Assembly (NCBI GenBank): GCA_902806575.1
Contig: CADCXD010000004.1
Span: forward strand, 2,170,001 to 2,234,000
Direction: 5' to 3'
DNA length: 64,000 bases
Source: Jackrogersella multiformis
Taxonomy: Eukaryota > Ascomycota > Sordariomycetes > Xylariales > Hypoxylaceae
Shown here one piece after another: positions 33,964-46,788 of the stretch (position 1 is its first letter; the number at the start of each line of letters is the position of its first letter). The notes beneath the pieces were generated by a model that saw only the letters and a program-made list of their open reading frames with translations, was not told the DNA's origin and did no database searches. A program made the translations under genes and the position numbers.

Positions 33964-35418
33964 CTACCAATTGCCTGGGTATCCTCCTGATTGACCATGG
34001 TGAGGGTGTGTCGCTGAAGGAACTGGTGGCCCAGCAGCATAGGCAGGTTGCCCAGCATACCCGTGGGGGCCTGACGATGGCGGCGGCGGCATATTATATG
34101 ACGGGTTACTAAACGTGGAGGGAGGTGGTGGATACTGTTGTTGATGACCATTATATTGAGGCTGGTTCGGCGGCGGCGGCGGCGGCGATGTGTATTGCGG
34201 TTGTTGAGCTAGATATTACATTAATAAAACCCGGCACCTAATGATTAAGAGATCACCACTCACAATAACCATGTCCTTGAGGAGTTGGACTATGCCCATA
34301 GCTGGAATGCTGTCCCGTAGAGGGGCCACCACCATATGGGGGATTCTGATGTTGCTGGCCGGGAGGAGGGGGATACGAGGTCGCACTATGCTGGCCCGGT
34401 GGAGGCGGGTATTGTGGCGTCCCGTGCTGAGTAGAGAGGCTGTACGAAGGAGAATTTTGCTGGTGAGGGGGGGAGCTGTAGGATGGCGTTGAAGCGTTCG
34501 GCGGCTGGTAGGACGTCGGGGGAGCCTGGCCGTTATATCCACTCGCTTGGCCTGAATTTGAATAGCCATAGTTCTGGCGGTTCGGAATATGTTAGTAAGG
34601 GGTTTATCACGATGCTGTCGTTGTAAAGCAACATACTGGTTGGCTTCCATGACCTCCTCCTCCAAACATACTCGCGACTCCTCCTATCACGGACCCTGCT
34701 AGGCCGCCTCCAGAGTGTGCAGGCTGCTGGGACTGCCCGCCGTGATAACCCTGAGATTGCTGAGGCTTGCTGCCAGAAGAGAATAGATTCGAGGCAAGTT
34801 GACCAACAAGCTGACTAGGCATGCCTCCGCTATGGGCACTAGACGAACCGCCATGGCTAGTACCTTGACCATTACTCCCGTGACTTCCACTGAGACCACC
34901 AATTAATTGACCCGCAAGGCCACCGATTCCACCTGAGCCGCGACCGCTGCCACTCTGAGGTTTTCCGTGACCACCGGAGAATTGGCTCAGCAATGAGTTA
35001 GCAGCAAAACTCTGCGGGTAGAGACCTTGTCAGCACATTATGCCCCAAGATTTAAGACCTATCGGAGGAATTGTAGACTTACACCAAATCCCCTCTCACC
35101 AGACGGTCCATCAAGTCCTCTGTTATTCTCGGGCGGTAGAATGGGTTCCATCCGGCCGTCAGGATGCTTGACGGTTTGTGTACCATCGGGATGGGTGATA
35201 AGTTCCTGTCGACCAGGGATCCCATATGGGTGCTCAGTTGTCTGGGCGGGTGTATTTCCCGGGGCGGCTTGCGTTGGGGTCTCCCATTGAGACACGCCCG
35301 TCGAAAGTTGAACGTAGTAATATTTCCTGCTGGTGGCATCCCACTGCGCTATCCATCCTGGTGGGAGTTGTGGTGGTTCGAACGTAGGACCTTCGTTGGG
35401 AGAGGCGGGGCCAGCCAT
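33964..35418 (-). CDS. WW-domain protein with Gly/Ser and Pro/Gln-rich tail
   Basis: Four exons, complement(join(33964..34208,34264..34573,34637..35011,35083..35418)), encode 421 aa. A single N-terminal WW domain (about 18-50: LPPGWIAQWDATSRKYYYVQ...GVSQWETP) keeps both tryptophans and the tyrosine pair that bind proline-rich ligands. A second short motif (HPDGTQTVKHPDGRMEPILP) follows. Exon 2 is a Gly/Ser/His repeat region (GGLAGQLIGGLSGSHG and similar). Exons 3-4 are Pro/Gln/Tyr-rich with PPPPGQ repeats and a run of six prolines encoded by CCG. The C-terminus is SGGYPGNW. Low complexity suggests a disordered scaffold; the partner is unknown. All three introns have consensus ends and preserve frame. 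Confidence 0.87.
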
Positions 35419-36997
35419 GGCGACTGAGGGAGGGGGTGTCTTATCTTATTCCTCTATAGCTAGAGGATAGGTTGGTGTGTAAAGGTGGACGGTGGACAGT
35501 GAACGAGATAGGAAAATAATAGTCGACTCGGTGAAAGTGAGAATTCGTAAGAGGGGAGGAGAGAGACTTGGAATATCGGTAGGATCACTAATGAAAATGT
35601 ATGTGGTCAGTTTTAAAACAAGTAGAATGTTATTAAAAAGGACGAAGGGCGTGTCGAAGGCAGTATGACTTTGTCCTAGGTACGTAGTCGATTTTGTTAT
35701 AGAAATCTTGGAAGTGAAAGAGAGGACTACCTCGCTACCTAGGTGTCGGCTGTCTAAGGCTACCTAGGTAGATGTCGCAGATGAATGAAAGAAGACTAAC
35801 CTGTTGTCAAAAAACAGTTAAGACCCTCCAAAAGCCCCGTCTACTTGTATGGTACGTAAGGAAATCGCCAATGTAAAATGTAAAATTCGAATACTTAATG
35901 CTAGGTGGTAAGTGTGAAGGTATGCCGTGGCCCGTCGCAGGTTTTTTTTGCTTCGCACCTGGGCAGCAAGTTAAATAGTTAAATAGGTACTTTATAATAG
36001 GTATACCTCTTTATAGGTACTAGGTAATCTTTGGAGGGGTTAATTCATCCCTCCTCCTCCTTCCAGCTGTGTAGTGCTAGGTACCTAGGTACCTACCTTC
36101 TTCCAGAATCCTGCGTGGACCCTTAGACCCTGCTATGCCACAATGCCGCAATGGATGACGACGTGAGCCACAGGTGGCGTTCCCTACACTAAATACTGCT
36201 TTCGTCCTCGCTGCCTCGTCCTCGTTTTATCCAAGCATTCCACATGAACTTTGGCCTAAAATACGGATGTAATATCAGCTTCATCAGGCCATTTTTGTTA
36301 TTGCACCTATAGAATTTGGTCGCCTATCTCCTAGGTGATATTTCTAGCTAACCTATTCGTCAACATGGTTTCCACCATAGCATCTGGCACTGCCTCAAAT
36401 ACCTACGTACCAGCGGTGACATACCCCTAGTATAATGATTTGCTTTTGACAAATCAGCTGTGGCTGAATTCTATCAGCACCTCGTTAGTTCGTTGGTTGC
36501 CTCCTGATTCTGAAGCTGATAGGATCTCTTTGAGTGGGTACGTATCTATGTACCAATAGGTGGTAAATCTCTGTTAGGTGCATTCATAACTTATTATATT
36601 CACGTAAAGGGTCTTTAATATTTGGAGACGCATTTAGCGCGAAGGAATTAAAGAGCTTAGCACATACCCAGGTACCTAGGTACCTATCAGCTGGATTTCT
36701 CTAACTTACACGTGTAGAACTCTTTAACTTGTATCCTTTCCTAACCTTCACGTCATATGTTTCCAAGGCTCTTAAACATTCTGGTTTTTTTTTAGGAAAA
36801 CAAAACTAAAAACAGAAGACTTATTTCTATTTATTAAGAAAACTTTATATCCTTCAATAAGACAAGCCATGACTTCGGATTGAATCTGCTATAAGTCTCT
36901 ACCTTGTGACTTCGACAGCTAGATTTGAAGCTATGAACTTCCATCCTACCGCAAGTGGTGTGGATAAATTACGACGAGGAATATAGGTGATAGGTGT
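35419..36997. other. Intergenic, divergent promoter region
   Basis: 1.6 kb between the WW gene and the F-box gene. It has palindromic TACCTAGGTA at 36082 and 36673 and several other ACCTAGG fragments. No coding frame or RNA gene is supported. Confidence 0.4.
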
Positions 36998-38554
36998 ATG
37001 GCAGATATCGCTCAAGCCAAAACGACGGGTTCAACTATTTTGCAAATAAAACTCACCTCACTTTCTTCCTCATCCATGGGACCTCAAGACTTGCCCCTCA
37101 GTTGGGCAAAGGAGAACATAGACCATCAGACACGTTTCACTCAACTACGCCAGTTCGTCTATGGCGCCTCTCTAACCAGCGAGGAACACCGCTATATGAA
37201 ATTTCTTCTTTCTAGAACCACTATAGACATCATAGACGAGCTTCCAGTCGAACTCGTGAGACAAATTGCAGGGCTACTAGAGCTACACCAGTTTACTACA
37301 TGTCTCGCCGTGTCCAGACGATGGCGTGATAAGCTCCTTTCTGATTCTATCATCAATGCCATTACGAATAAGTTTTGCCCTTCGTTAAGACATGTATCAA
37401 TCCGCAGTCGGTTAAATCCAGATGAATGCCTCAAAGCCCTCCACAAAAGAAGACGCTCACAATGGGCATTGTTCCAGTCAAGTTTAGCAAAACCATTCTC
37501 TTGGCAGCACGAATCATATTTTAAACTCGATCCGGAATATCACGGCCGTCATGATGATATGTTTACTGCCTATGCACGATTCGGTGGCTTTGATCTCGAA
37601 CCAGATAGCCTTGCATATCATACCGCCTTATACTCTAGTGGCAAGATAGCATGGATTCCTAAGCCTCGAATCATCGCGGTCGACAACTTATGGTCACGAA
37701 CGCGGAAGGTTTTCAATATGCCAAGAGGTCCGCTTGTTTCTCCAGTGCTCCAACTTCAAGCTCTTGGGGATAGGCTTGTAGTTGGTTCCATGGACCGCCT
37801 CTTGTAAGCCTTCCCCATATTCAAGTACCCTTTTAGCATAATCCTAACTGAAGTCAACAGAGTCGCGTGGGATCACATCACAAACATTCATCTAGAAAAG
37901 AAGCTCCCCGGATCTATCAAAGATGCCGTTACCAAAGGATCTAATGTTGCCATAATTCTCTTCGGCGGGGACGTCCTCCTGTGGGAATTCGGCGGCAAGC
38001 TCTCGACGCTCACAACCACACCCCTAATGAACTATCATGGTCTCGATGATATGTCGCTCAGGTCCTGGAAGTCTAATATCCGTGTTATTTTCCATCCCAC
38101 GTGTAGCAGGACGTTGTTTCTGGCTTCTGGGTACACCAATCATGCCAACTCCGAATCCACCCTCAAGCGAGCAGTCTATGAATTCAGGGATGCCAAACAT
38201 ACGGAGTCTTTTGGAATAGAAATTCCACAGAAGGTACACGGACGGAAAGACCCTGGTTTACAGAGGGTCCAAATACAAAAAGTCTTGCCTTACCGCCGCG
38301 ACATCATCGGGTTTTGCGAACGATATGAGCGCGAAGTTGAACCCGGGATCACAACACTAGATTACGAAACCTTTGTTGAATTCGATATCTACGATAAGAA
38401 ATTCTTGGCAAGAACCAACGAGCCGTTCCGCCATCGTCAATTCGGATGGAGTACTGGTGAAGTAGTCGACTTAGATTTTCATGTCGATTTCTATTACAAC
38501 GGCTTCACAGCCCATAGCTTTCGACCCGGTTTCGACTTCAAAATTGGGGAATGA
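36998..38554 (+). CDS. F-box protein
   Basis: Two exons, join(36998..37803,37861..38554), encode 499 aa; the 57-bp intron runs from GTAAGC to CAACAG with a CTAACTGAAG branch. The F-box lies near residues 77-120 (IIDELPVELVRQIAGLLELHQFTTCLAVSRRWRDKLL), the Skp1-binding module of SCF ubiquitin ligases. The rest shows alternating beta-type segments (VVGSMDRLLVAWDHIT, VAIILFGGDVLLWEFGG, VIFHPTCSRTLFLASGY), reminiscent of a beta-propeller-like substrate domain, though no WD repeat consensus is clear. Fungal F-box proteins of this layout are common and of unknown target. The start MADIAQAK is the first Met in frame. Confidence 0.85.
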
Positions 38555-40670
38555 ATTTCGAACATATATCATACTCACTGCAGAAGTCTGGAAACACCTA
38601 AAGTAGCATTGATACATACTAGAAACTACCAGAAGTTCTTGTCAGGGCTCGCTACAATCCAGGTTGCCGTGAAGGCGTTAGGAACATACCTATCTAAGTC
38701 GGATCTCTTCAAGTTCGGCTACGCAGTCACGATTCCTTGATATTATTACATTGCCATAAGCCGCTGGTTTCGACCAGTCATTGAGGGAATGAAAGATTGC
38801 AGAAACCTTCATCGATCACATACAGAACTAAGATGCTATCGCACGTGAAAGGGGGTCATAGACCTGCCCAAGACTCGATATTCATGGATGGAAAATTAGA
38901 TACTACCTTACAAATAGGCAAACGTTCAAGTTGAGTGGGGCGAATCTGGGTGCTTTTCCTTGAAATATGCCCAGGAAAGGCCGAGTCGGAGACCGAGTCG
39001 AAGGCCACGTGAAATCAGTCACCGAAGAAGCACACGGGTGCAGTACTTAGCTTTTCATCGTGCGAATGAACAGCCCGTTATATGACTCCCTATTCGGAAG
39101 TCGTCTCGTGAGCTACACAACCGAGCCCCGAAAAAAGGATACATATCTACCTAGGTACGTAGATTGGAGTCAAGCAGTAGTACGAACACGATAAATTAGA
39201 ATCGACACTGACTCGTGATAGGCTAATTCCTAGTAGGAGACTTGCAAATCTCTACCTATCTAAAGTGTATTGCCGGACGACCCAGAGGCACTAAAATCGA
39301 TGGTAACCGCATGAGATTGTTGACCGTGGCCGGACGGACTTAGCTAAGAACCGGCGATAGTAAGTTGTATGTAGCCGTCAAGGCACGCATTACCAATTAG
39401 GCAATCCAAGTCCGTACTGACCGGATGTATATTCTGAATGGGCATGGTTTTTACTATGAATTGCAGTAATATCCAGGCCCTAGGCTGTTTCCCCGCAATA
39501 CGCAACCAAGATATAGCCCGACACCCGCTAGAATGGGGATGACTTCCAAACTAATTCTGTAGAGTTTCGGGCTGTCAGGTTACTTAATGCCTGTCACCTA
39601 GCTCTACCCCACCCCCACAAACTCATTATTATGGGGCTATACTGCAGCTTTCTGCAGTGGGGTACAATACCCAATGTGATCCACCGTCATTAGGTCATTG
39701 GTCATTAATGATTGGTCATTGGAGATGGTAACTAAAGGATCATCCATGAATGAATGACCTATTGATAGGTAACTTCCACTTCTACCCCAACCTCAACTAC
39801 CTAGATGCCTAGACTATACACACCAACCACACATCTCAGCACTATTGGTAGCTAGGTAGGTACCTTCCAATTTCAACGCTGAGGGATTCAGCCAACTATA
39901 GAACTCGTACCCCGATTGTGGTAGACTATTCGCGAGCGGTACGGCATCAGCAGGATGATCTATTATTGGTTCACTTGCCCTGCTACCCACCGCTTACCTT
40001 CCCAGGTACTCACAGGGCCAATCAGACTTTTCGATCTAGAAGCAATCGTGCCGATTCCTATGCCAGGAACAGTGAATCTTGGTGTAGATTTCACATGCTA
40101 GCTCAGACCGCTCGGTAAAAATCTTGAGGCATGGCAGTCCAATTCTAGCTTATGCATGACCAAGCTTCTATCAACCGGGGATTGGCCTCAACGTGGTATA
40201 ATTACCCCATGGGGGAGGGGAAGAGCTAAGAGATTATTCCCAGATTCGATTCCCACAGCCCGGGTTTTTCGATAAGACTCTGGAGAAAATACGAAATTTG
40301 GCAAGTTGTGCGGTTGTTGACTACCTAGGTACCTAGGTAGTCACTTGGTCCAATGTGTTACGGCGGTGTTTGCTTTGGGCTATAATGGTCAGCTGAATAG
40401 AAACAATGAACAAGGGCGACGTATTCTCGGAGTTCAGGTTCGTGTTTACGTTTAGCTTGACGGTTGTCTTAGATCAGCTCACCTCTTAATAGCATTCCTC
40501 GCATATCGTCTGAATATGCAGGTCTATATAAGATCGACATGCCGTGTTGTGAGACACAGTGCCACGGTCTTCAAACATCTCCTTCCTAGCTCGCAATCTC
40601 AAGTAACTTTAGACTTCTTGTCTACTCCTTATTCTTGCTTTCGTTTGCTGGGCTGTGCCTCTATGACAAT
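38555..40670. other. Intergenic spacer
   Basis: 2.1 kb. It contains two overlapping TACCTAGGTA copies (40322-40339) and a repeat of GGTCATTGG around a TCATTAATGA palindrome (39693-39722). Open frames such as 39918-40118 are not convincing. No tRNA or rRNA was recognised. Confidence 0.4.
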
Positions 40671-42380
40671 ATGTATAACGTCATTGCTCCCCTGGTGTCA
40701 GTTGCCGTGCTTGTTGGCATAGCTACTGCTCTCCCAACACCAGCCGGAACACTGGAGGAACGGGCTACAAAAACCTCAGTGATCACACCACAAGGCACCA
40801 TCGTCGGTTCTGTTTTTAACGGAGCCGATAATTTTGGGGGCATACCGTTTGCCAAAGCTCCAACGGGAAAGCTACGCTTGAAGCCACCGCAGAGATTGAA
40901 CTCGTCTCTTGGTACTTTCGATGCCACTGGACTTGGCCCGGCTTGCCCACAGATGTTCTTTTCTATAGAGGGAGATCTCATCACCTCTCTTTTAGGCGAT
41001 TTGATCAACACGCCGTTCTTTCAAACTGTCACGGGACAAACAGAGGACTGCTTAACAATGAGAGTCCAACGGCCAGCGGGGACCACTCCGGATGCCAAGT
41101 TACCCGTTCTCTTCTGGATTTTCGGAGGTGGCTTTGAGCTTGGTAGCCCGCAGATGTACGACGGTTCGTCTCTGGTCTTAAATGGCGTAAAACAGGGCAA
41201 GCCATTCATATTTGTTTCCGTAAATTACCGAGTTGGTGGTTTCGGATTCTTAGCTGGTAAAGAAATCCTTGCGGATGGCGCTTCAAACTTAGGCCTCTTG
41301 GATCAAAGAATGGGGCTCGAATGGGTACAGGATAATATTGCAGCATTCGGAGGGGACCCGGAGAAGGTGACCATCTGGGGAGAATCGGCGGGTGCTATCT
41401 CCGTGTTCGACCAAATGGCCCTCTACGGCGGAGACAACACCTACAACGGGAAGAAGCTTTTCCGTGCAGCCATTATGAATAGCGGAAGCATAGTGCCAGC
41501 TGATCCCGTGGACTGCGATAAAAGCCAGAATATATACGACACTGTAGTCAAAGAAGCGGGGTGCGCTGGTGCCGCTGATACGCTTGGATGTCTTCGCAGT
41601 GCCGACTACGACACATTCCTTAACGCCGCCAATAGCGTCCCTGGCATTCTCAGCTACTCCTCTGTCGCATTATCATATCTTCCGCGGCCAGATGGTGTGA
41701 TTTTACCGGATAGCCCTGACGTCCTTGCCCTCAATGGTCAATACGCGGCTGTCCCGATGATTATCGGCGATCAAGAAGACGAAGGGACGCTTTTCAGCCT
41801 GTTCCAGCCCAACATCACAACTACGGATCATCTTGTTGATTATATCTGGAAACAATTCTTCCCTGCTATTGATAGGGATGATGTCGTCGGTCTAGTCAAC
41901 ACTTACGATTCATCGATTATAGCTGGCAGCCCCTTCAATACCGGTATCCTAAATAGTGTGTACCCGCAGTTCAAGCGTCTTGCGGCTATCCTCGGCGACC
42001 TGGTGTTCACTATTACACGTAGGATTTTTCTTGAGTCTGCCCTTGCCGCGAATCCCGACGTGCCTTCGTGGTCCTATCTAGCATCCTACGACTATGGCAC
42101 CCCTATATTGGGTACATTCCACGCCTCCGACTTACTGCAGGTCTTCTACGGCGTCCTTCCCAACTACGCCAGCAGGTCTATCCAGAGCTACTACATCTCG
42201 TTCCTATACACGATGGATCCCAACGACGGGACCAGCTCTGACTTCCCGCAGTGGCCGCAGTGGAAGGAGAAAAAGCAACTGATGCAATTTTGGAACAACA
42301 AGAGTAACTTGCTTGCCGACAACTTCAGGAGTGGGGCCCAAAAATTCATGACGGTTAACGCGAAGAAATTATTAATCTAA
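40671..42380 (+). CDS. Secreted type-B carboxylesterase/lipase
   Basis: A single exon of 569 aa from the ATG at 40671. The signal peptide MYNVIAPLVSVAVLVGIATA is followed by LPTPAGTLEER, with a Kex2-like pro-cut possibility. It is an alpha/beta hydrolase of the Candida rugosa lipase/cholinesterase type. The oxyanion loop is IFGGGFELGS. The nucleophile elbow is GESAGAIS (Ser239), the acid is in QEDEGTLF, and the His is in GTFHASDLL. Paired Cys loops (TEDCLTMR; CDKSQN...GC...GCLRS) match family disulphides. It hydrolyses carboxyl esters or lipids outside the cell; the exact substrate cannot be read. No introns, which is common in this family. Next to GH3, it suggests a saprotrophic or plant-associated enzyme set. 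Confidence 0.93.
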   Translation: MYNVIAPLVSVAVLVGIATALPTPAGTLEERATKTSVITPQGTIVGSVFNGADNFGGIPFAKAPTGKLRLKPPQRLNSSLGTFDATGLGPACPQMFFSIEGDLITSLLGDLINTPFFQTVTGQTEDCLTMRVQRPAGTTPDAKLPVLFWIFGGGFELGSPQMYDGSSLVLNGVKQGKPFIFVSVNYRVGGFGFLAGKEILADGASNLGLLDQRMGLEWVQDNIAAFGGDPEKVTIWGESAGAISVFDQMALYGGDNTYNGKKLFRAAIMNSGSIVPADPVDCDKSQNIYDTVVKEAGCAGAADTLGCLRSADYDTFLNAANSVPGILSYSSVALSYLPRPDGVILPDSPDVLALNGQYAAVPMIIGDQEDEGTLFSLFQPNITTTDHLVDYIWKQFFPAIDRDDVVGLVNTYDSSIIAGSPFNTGILNSVYPQFKRLAAILGDLVFTITRRIFLESALAANPDVPSWSYLASYDYGTPILGTFHASDLLQVFYGVLPNYASRSIQSYYISFLYTMDPNDGTSSDFPQWPQWKEKKQLMQFWNNKSNLLADNFRSGAQKFMTVNAKKLLI

Positions 42381-42885
42381 AAATGCATATGGGAATGGGG
42401 TATTATGTATGTAGGCGTTCGGTGTTGACGGGGAATATACATAAGCGTAAGTTCGAAGCCAATGAAGTATAGGGTATTTCGGTGCGAAATCATGACCATG
42501 TTAAGGTAACGTTGTCAACCAAACGAAAAGGGGAAGGATGGGGGAGTAAAACTACAGCTGTATATCTATACCACGATATAAGAATCTAAGGCTCATTAGG
42601 TGGGGACGTTAAACTCAGTCGGGAGAACCGCGAATGCTTCTAAATCTTGAATGAGAGCATGGCTACGGGGTAGGGTCGCATCTTAAGCATCGGGCAAGAT
42701 TTCGCTGATTAAAAACATCAGGGTAGCAATTCCATACATTTTGATCAAGATACCTAATTCAAAGAGAGGGGAATGTAACAACGCTAACTAATATTATATT
42801 CATAGGTGTCTCGCATCGTATTTATTACTGCTCTCATTATTGCTCTTGTTCATGTACAGCTCATTGCCATAGTGTTGACAGAATA
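42381..42885. other. Intergenic spacer
   Basis: About 500 bp between the carboxylesterase and GH3 genes, both on the plus strand. AT-rich; holds the GH3 promoter. No distinct motif recognised. Confidence 0.4.
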
Positions 42886-45800
42886 ATGTCACTTACTCTG
42901 ATTTCATTCGTAACGATGTGGTATTTCTCACTCTTAGTCATATTTAGTGCGTTCGCGCAGCTCGAAGCGCAGGCAAATGAATTTCCCCCTAGAGTGGAGA
43001 CATTAGGAAGCTCACTCGACAAGGAGTCATACATAGACACATTGATCTCGAACATGACCATCGAAGACCTTGGTTAGTGAACCTAAGAATTCACATACCT
43101 GGTATTGTATGACTAATGAGAAATCTAGTACTGCAGCTGCACCTTATGTTTGGGGGCGACATCGTGGGAATTAAGTCCGAAAACGAGCTTTATGGTATGC
43201 GCGTGAACCATAGCTACATGCGAAAGACTCTGTGTGTATTTTTCTCACACAGGGACTAGATTATACGATGCGCTTCAGCCCGGACTCGCCTATCGGCGTG
43301 ATGCATGACTGGTGCGCTCCATAGGTTTTCAAGTTGTTCGGGTCTGGGGTCTGGGCTCACAGTGGTGCAGGTACCCCCTTAACACTTCCTATTACAACTC
43401 CGTCCAGGAGTTGAATCTGCGTAAGGCACGACTAAAGATTCCACTGATGCATGTGGGAGAGTGTCTCCACGGTGTTGGATCTTTCAAACAGTCTATGTTC
43501 CCACAGAGCTTGGGTTTGTCTGCGAGTTTCGACACCGACCTCGTGTATCGTGTAGGCCGGGCGATCGGGACCGAGGCGAGATCAATAGGGATTCACGCTT
43601 GCTTGTCTCCCGTTTTGGATATTGGTCAGGATCCTAGATGGGGACGTATGCAAGGTATGGCCTCTCTGCCCTCCTGAACCCCCCCCCCCCCCCCCCTTTT
43701 TTTTTTCTTTTTTTCTTTTTCTCTTATTGATTATGGACAGAGGCTTGGGGAGAAGATAAAGTGTTGACATCACACATGGGGGTTGCGTACTCCCGGGGCC
43801 TGTCTAAGAACAGCTCTTGGTCTGAACCTGATGCCGTAGTTCCGGTCTTGAAGGTATGATGTTTTCTATGCTGTTCTATAAGTAAGTCGATGGCTTATCT
43901 CTTCGGATAGCATTTCGCAGCCCACGGAGCTCCACAATCCGGACATAATACCGCTCCTTTCATGGGCCACGGGACTCGGCAGGTCATGCAAGATCTTCTA
44001 ACCCCTTTTAAAGCGGCAATCCAACTCGGCGGGGCCAGAGGGGTCTTGATGTAAAGGGAAAATAACCTGATAATACTTCCTATATTGACTGTAAGCAGGG
44101 CGTATAACGAGTTTGATGATATACCTGCTCACGTACATCCTATGCTGTACCAAGCCCTCGATGATTGGGGATTTGATGGGTTCACCATTGCGGATGACAC
44201 TGGTATAAAACCCCTTGATGACAGTCTCGTAAATTATGCTGATCAGAGATTAGGAATGGTTGAGCTACAGGCAGTACACCGTGTCGCCGATTCTCCGGGA
44301 GGTGCGATAGGGCAATGGTTCAACGCTGGAGGAATGATTCAATTCTACGACTATCCTCTTGAGGTCTACCTCAATGTGAATTTCCCGTTCATATTCAACT
44401 AAGAGCGATAGTATTAACGAAGTCCTAGACGACGAAAGACCTCGTAAATAATGCTTCCGTGGAGTTGACAACTATGCAGTCTCATGTACGCAGGATATTA
44501 GGTGTCAAATGGGATCTAGGCTTATTCGAGAATCCTTTTATTTCAGCAGATATTGATCCTAGGAAGATCGTGGAAAGCCATCGGAACGTTACTCTCGACG
44601 CGGCTCAGAGGAGCATTGTCCTGCTCGAAAACAGGAACTCCATATTGCCGCTGAGGCCGCAAGCTCAGAACATCACTAAGATCGCTCTTGTCGGTCCCTT
44701 CGTCGATGTGCTTAATTATGGCGACTACTCCGGCCAATGGGGTCAATATCCCGCGGAAGCAGCGCAGACGATACGCCAAGGGATGCTTAAATATGCCAAC
44801 AATGGCGAATTTGAATTGGTTTCAAGCTGGGGAGCGAATACTTGGGAGTATAACGCGCAATATGTTATTCCGTCGTATCTCTTGTCGTCCAATGGGACGG
44901 CAGGTGGCCTTGCCGCGACGTACTTCGCTGATACCAACTTTGCCCAACCTGTGACACGTAGAATAGAGTCTCCGGCACTTGACTGGGGATTATATCCTCC
45001 AGAGGGTCTTACGTCTAACAACTTCAGCGCAATCTGGGAAGGCGAGCTGAAATCGCCCGTCGATACGGATGTAGATGGCTGGATTGGAGCGGCAGTGGGG
45101 CCTAACACGACAGTCAAGCTCTTCATCGACGGAAACTTGATCACGTCATACGGAGTAGACGAACTCCCAAAGTCCAGTAATATTATGGGTAACATTATGG
45201 GATACGATTACATAACGACGAACAGCACACTACCTCCGGACGGTTCTGCGCCGTTCACATTTAGAAAAGGAGCAAGCTACCATGTACGCATCGAATACCA
45301 GGCATTCAACCTATATAAGAAAATTGCGAATGTCGATTCACTCAACTCGCAACTCATACTCTTCTGGAACCTCGTCAGCCGAAACGGCGATGCCGTTGAT
45401 CAAGCTGTTAATCTCGCCAGTTCTGCGGACGTAGTTGTCCTAGCAGTCGGAGCAGCTTGGAACAGCGACGGCGAAAACGGGGATCACGGGACGCTTGGTC
45501 TTGCCCCAAGCCAGGACGTACTCGCTAGGGAGATCTATAAGCTAGGAAAGCCCGTTGTGCTTGTCCTCGAGGGCGGCCAGCCCTTCGCGATCGACTATTA
45601 TAACCAGAGCGCCGCAGTATTAAGCGCTTTCTTCCCCGGCCAGTCCGGCGGTCAAGCTATCGCAGATGTGTTATTCGGTACAGTCAACCCGGGAGGTAGA
45701 ATGCCTATCACAGTCCCGAGGAGTGTCGGCCAGCTTCCACTATATTATAACTACAAGCCTACTGCCCACTTGGTGAAGTATCTAGATGTGGACTCGTCGC

Positions 45801-46213
45801 CTGCTTATTGGTTCGGGTACGGACTGTCGTACACCAAGTTCGAAGTATCTGGGTTTGAAGCCTCCGTAAATGGTACTGGTACTACGGAGTTCAAAGCTGG
45901 AGACACAATTGCGTTTTCGGTGACCGTCAGGAATAACGGCACTATAGCTGGGAGCTACGTAGCGCAAGTATATGTTCTTTCGCGTGTCTCGTCCATCGTA
46001 CAGCCCGTCAGGCAACTTATCGCCTTCCAACGCGTGGACATACCAGCTGGCAAGGAAACTTCTATATCGATGGAGTTGGATGCGAGTAGGTATCTTACCA
46101 TCCTCAACAGGAAGAACGAATGGGAGTTAGAGAAGGGATCATATACATTTGCGCTCTTGAATGACGGAGGTGACATGGATACATCGACAAACGTTACTTT
46201 AAACTGTGTATAG
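42886..46213 (+). CDS. GH3 beta-glucosidase with PA14 insert
   Basis: Nine exons, join(42886..43072,43129..43194,43260..43311,43371..43654,43741..43853,43911..44050,44099..44202,44254..44375,44429..46213), encode 950 aa. A hydrophobic N-terminus (MWYFSLLVIFSAFAQLEA) suggests secretion. The GH3 N-domain carries DYTMRFSPDSPIGVMHDW, KIPLMHVGECLHGVG, LSPVLDIGQDPRWGR, VLKHFAAHGAPQSGHN and GFTIADD, the latter holding the likely Asp nucleophile. The C-domain (RSIVLLENRNSILPL) is interrupted by a PA14 module (AATYFADTNFAQPV...DGWIGAAVGPNTTVKLFIDG). AFFPGQSGGQAIADVLFG and GRMPITVPRSVGQLPLYYNYKP follow. A fibronectin-III-like end (AQVYVLSRVSSIVQPVRQLIAF) closes it. It cleaves terminal beta-linked glucose. 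The unusually fragmented 5' half makes exon borders there slightly less certain. Confidence 0.9.
43679..43730 (+). repeat. Poly-C/poly-T tract inside GH3 intron 4
   Basis: Intron 4 of the GH3 gene contains a run of roughly 18 C followed by T-runs broken by single C bases, up to the 3' splice site at 43740. Such a pure C tract is rare and unstable; its exact length is likely to vary among strains and to be misread by sequencers. It may act as an extended polypyrimidine tract. Confidence 0.9.
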
Positions 46214-46788
46214 AAGCAGCAGTTTCGAGAATAGGACGACAGTTGGTTGCAAAGGGAAAAAATAAACCTGTAAATTGAGCAAGGTAGCCGACCAAAATAT
46301 CCTACCTGCCCCCCTTTTTACCGTGTGCGTCAGCTTCTAAAAAATTAGAATGTTCGTTCCTCATTATTCAGGGGGAAAAGGCAAACTCTGAATGACGCGT
46401 GATTGTCGCGACTGGTTTTCCTGTTCACTATCGTGTCAGGCTGCCGCATGACCAACGCACAAACAAGGTACCTAGTGAACCTTTGTTTTCATTCGATTAT
46501 TCGATATCGTCCTAATTGCCAACATCTCCAACCTTTCAGACCCATAGATTCTTTACGAAGGACGCCAAGAGAAGCAAAAATCTACCTAGGTAGTCATCGT
46601 TAGCGCAAAGATTTTACTCATACCTTACTGTGGTGCCACTTGTTCAATTTCCAGAGAGCGCGTTTGCAGCCCAGATCTGCATCAGAGCACTGAGTCCAGG
46701 CTGAAGACGAAAATATCAACACTCATATCCCACTCTTCGCCACTCCTCCCTGTTCATTCGAGGCAGACAATCCAGCGAAAACGTGGAC
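46214..46788. other. Intergenic spacer
   Basis: 575 bp between GH3 and the small protein gene at 46789. No gene or RNA recognised; one CTACCTAGGTAG copy near 46583-46594. Confidence 0.4.

Noticed and set aside
40635..40670. Upstream extension of the carboxylesterase frame by 12 codons
   Set aside because: It would need a TTG start; the ATG at 40671 gives a proper signal peptide.
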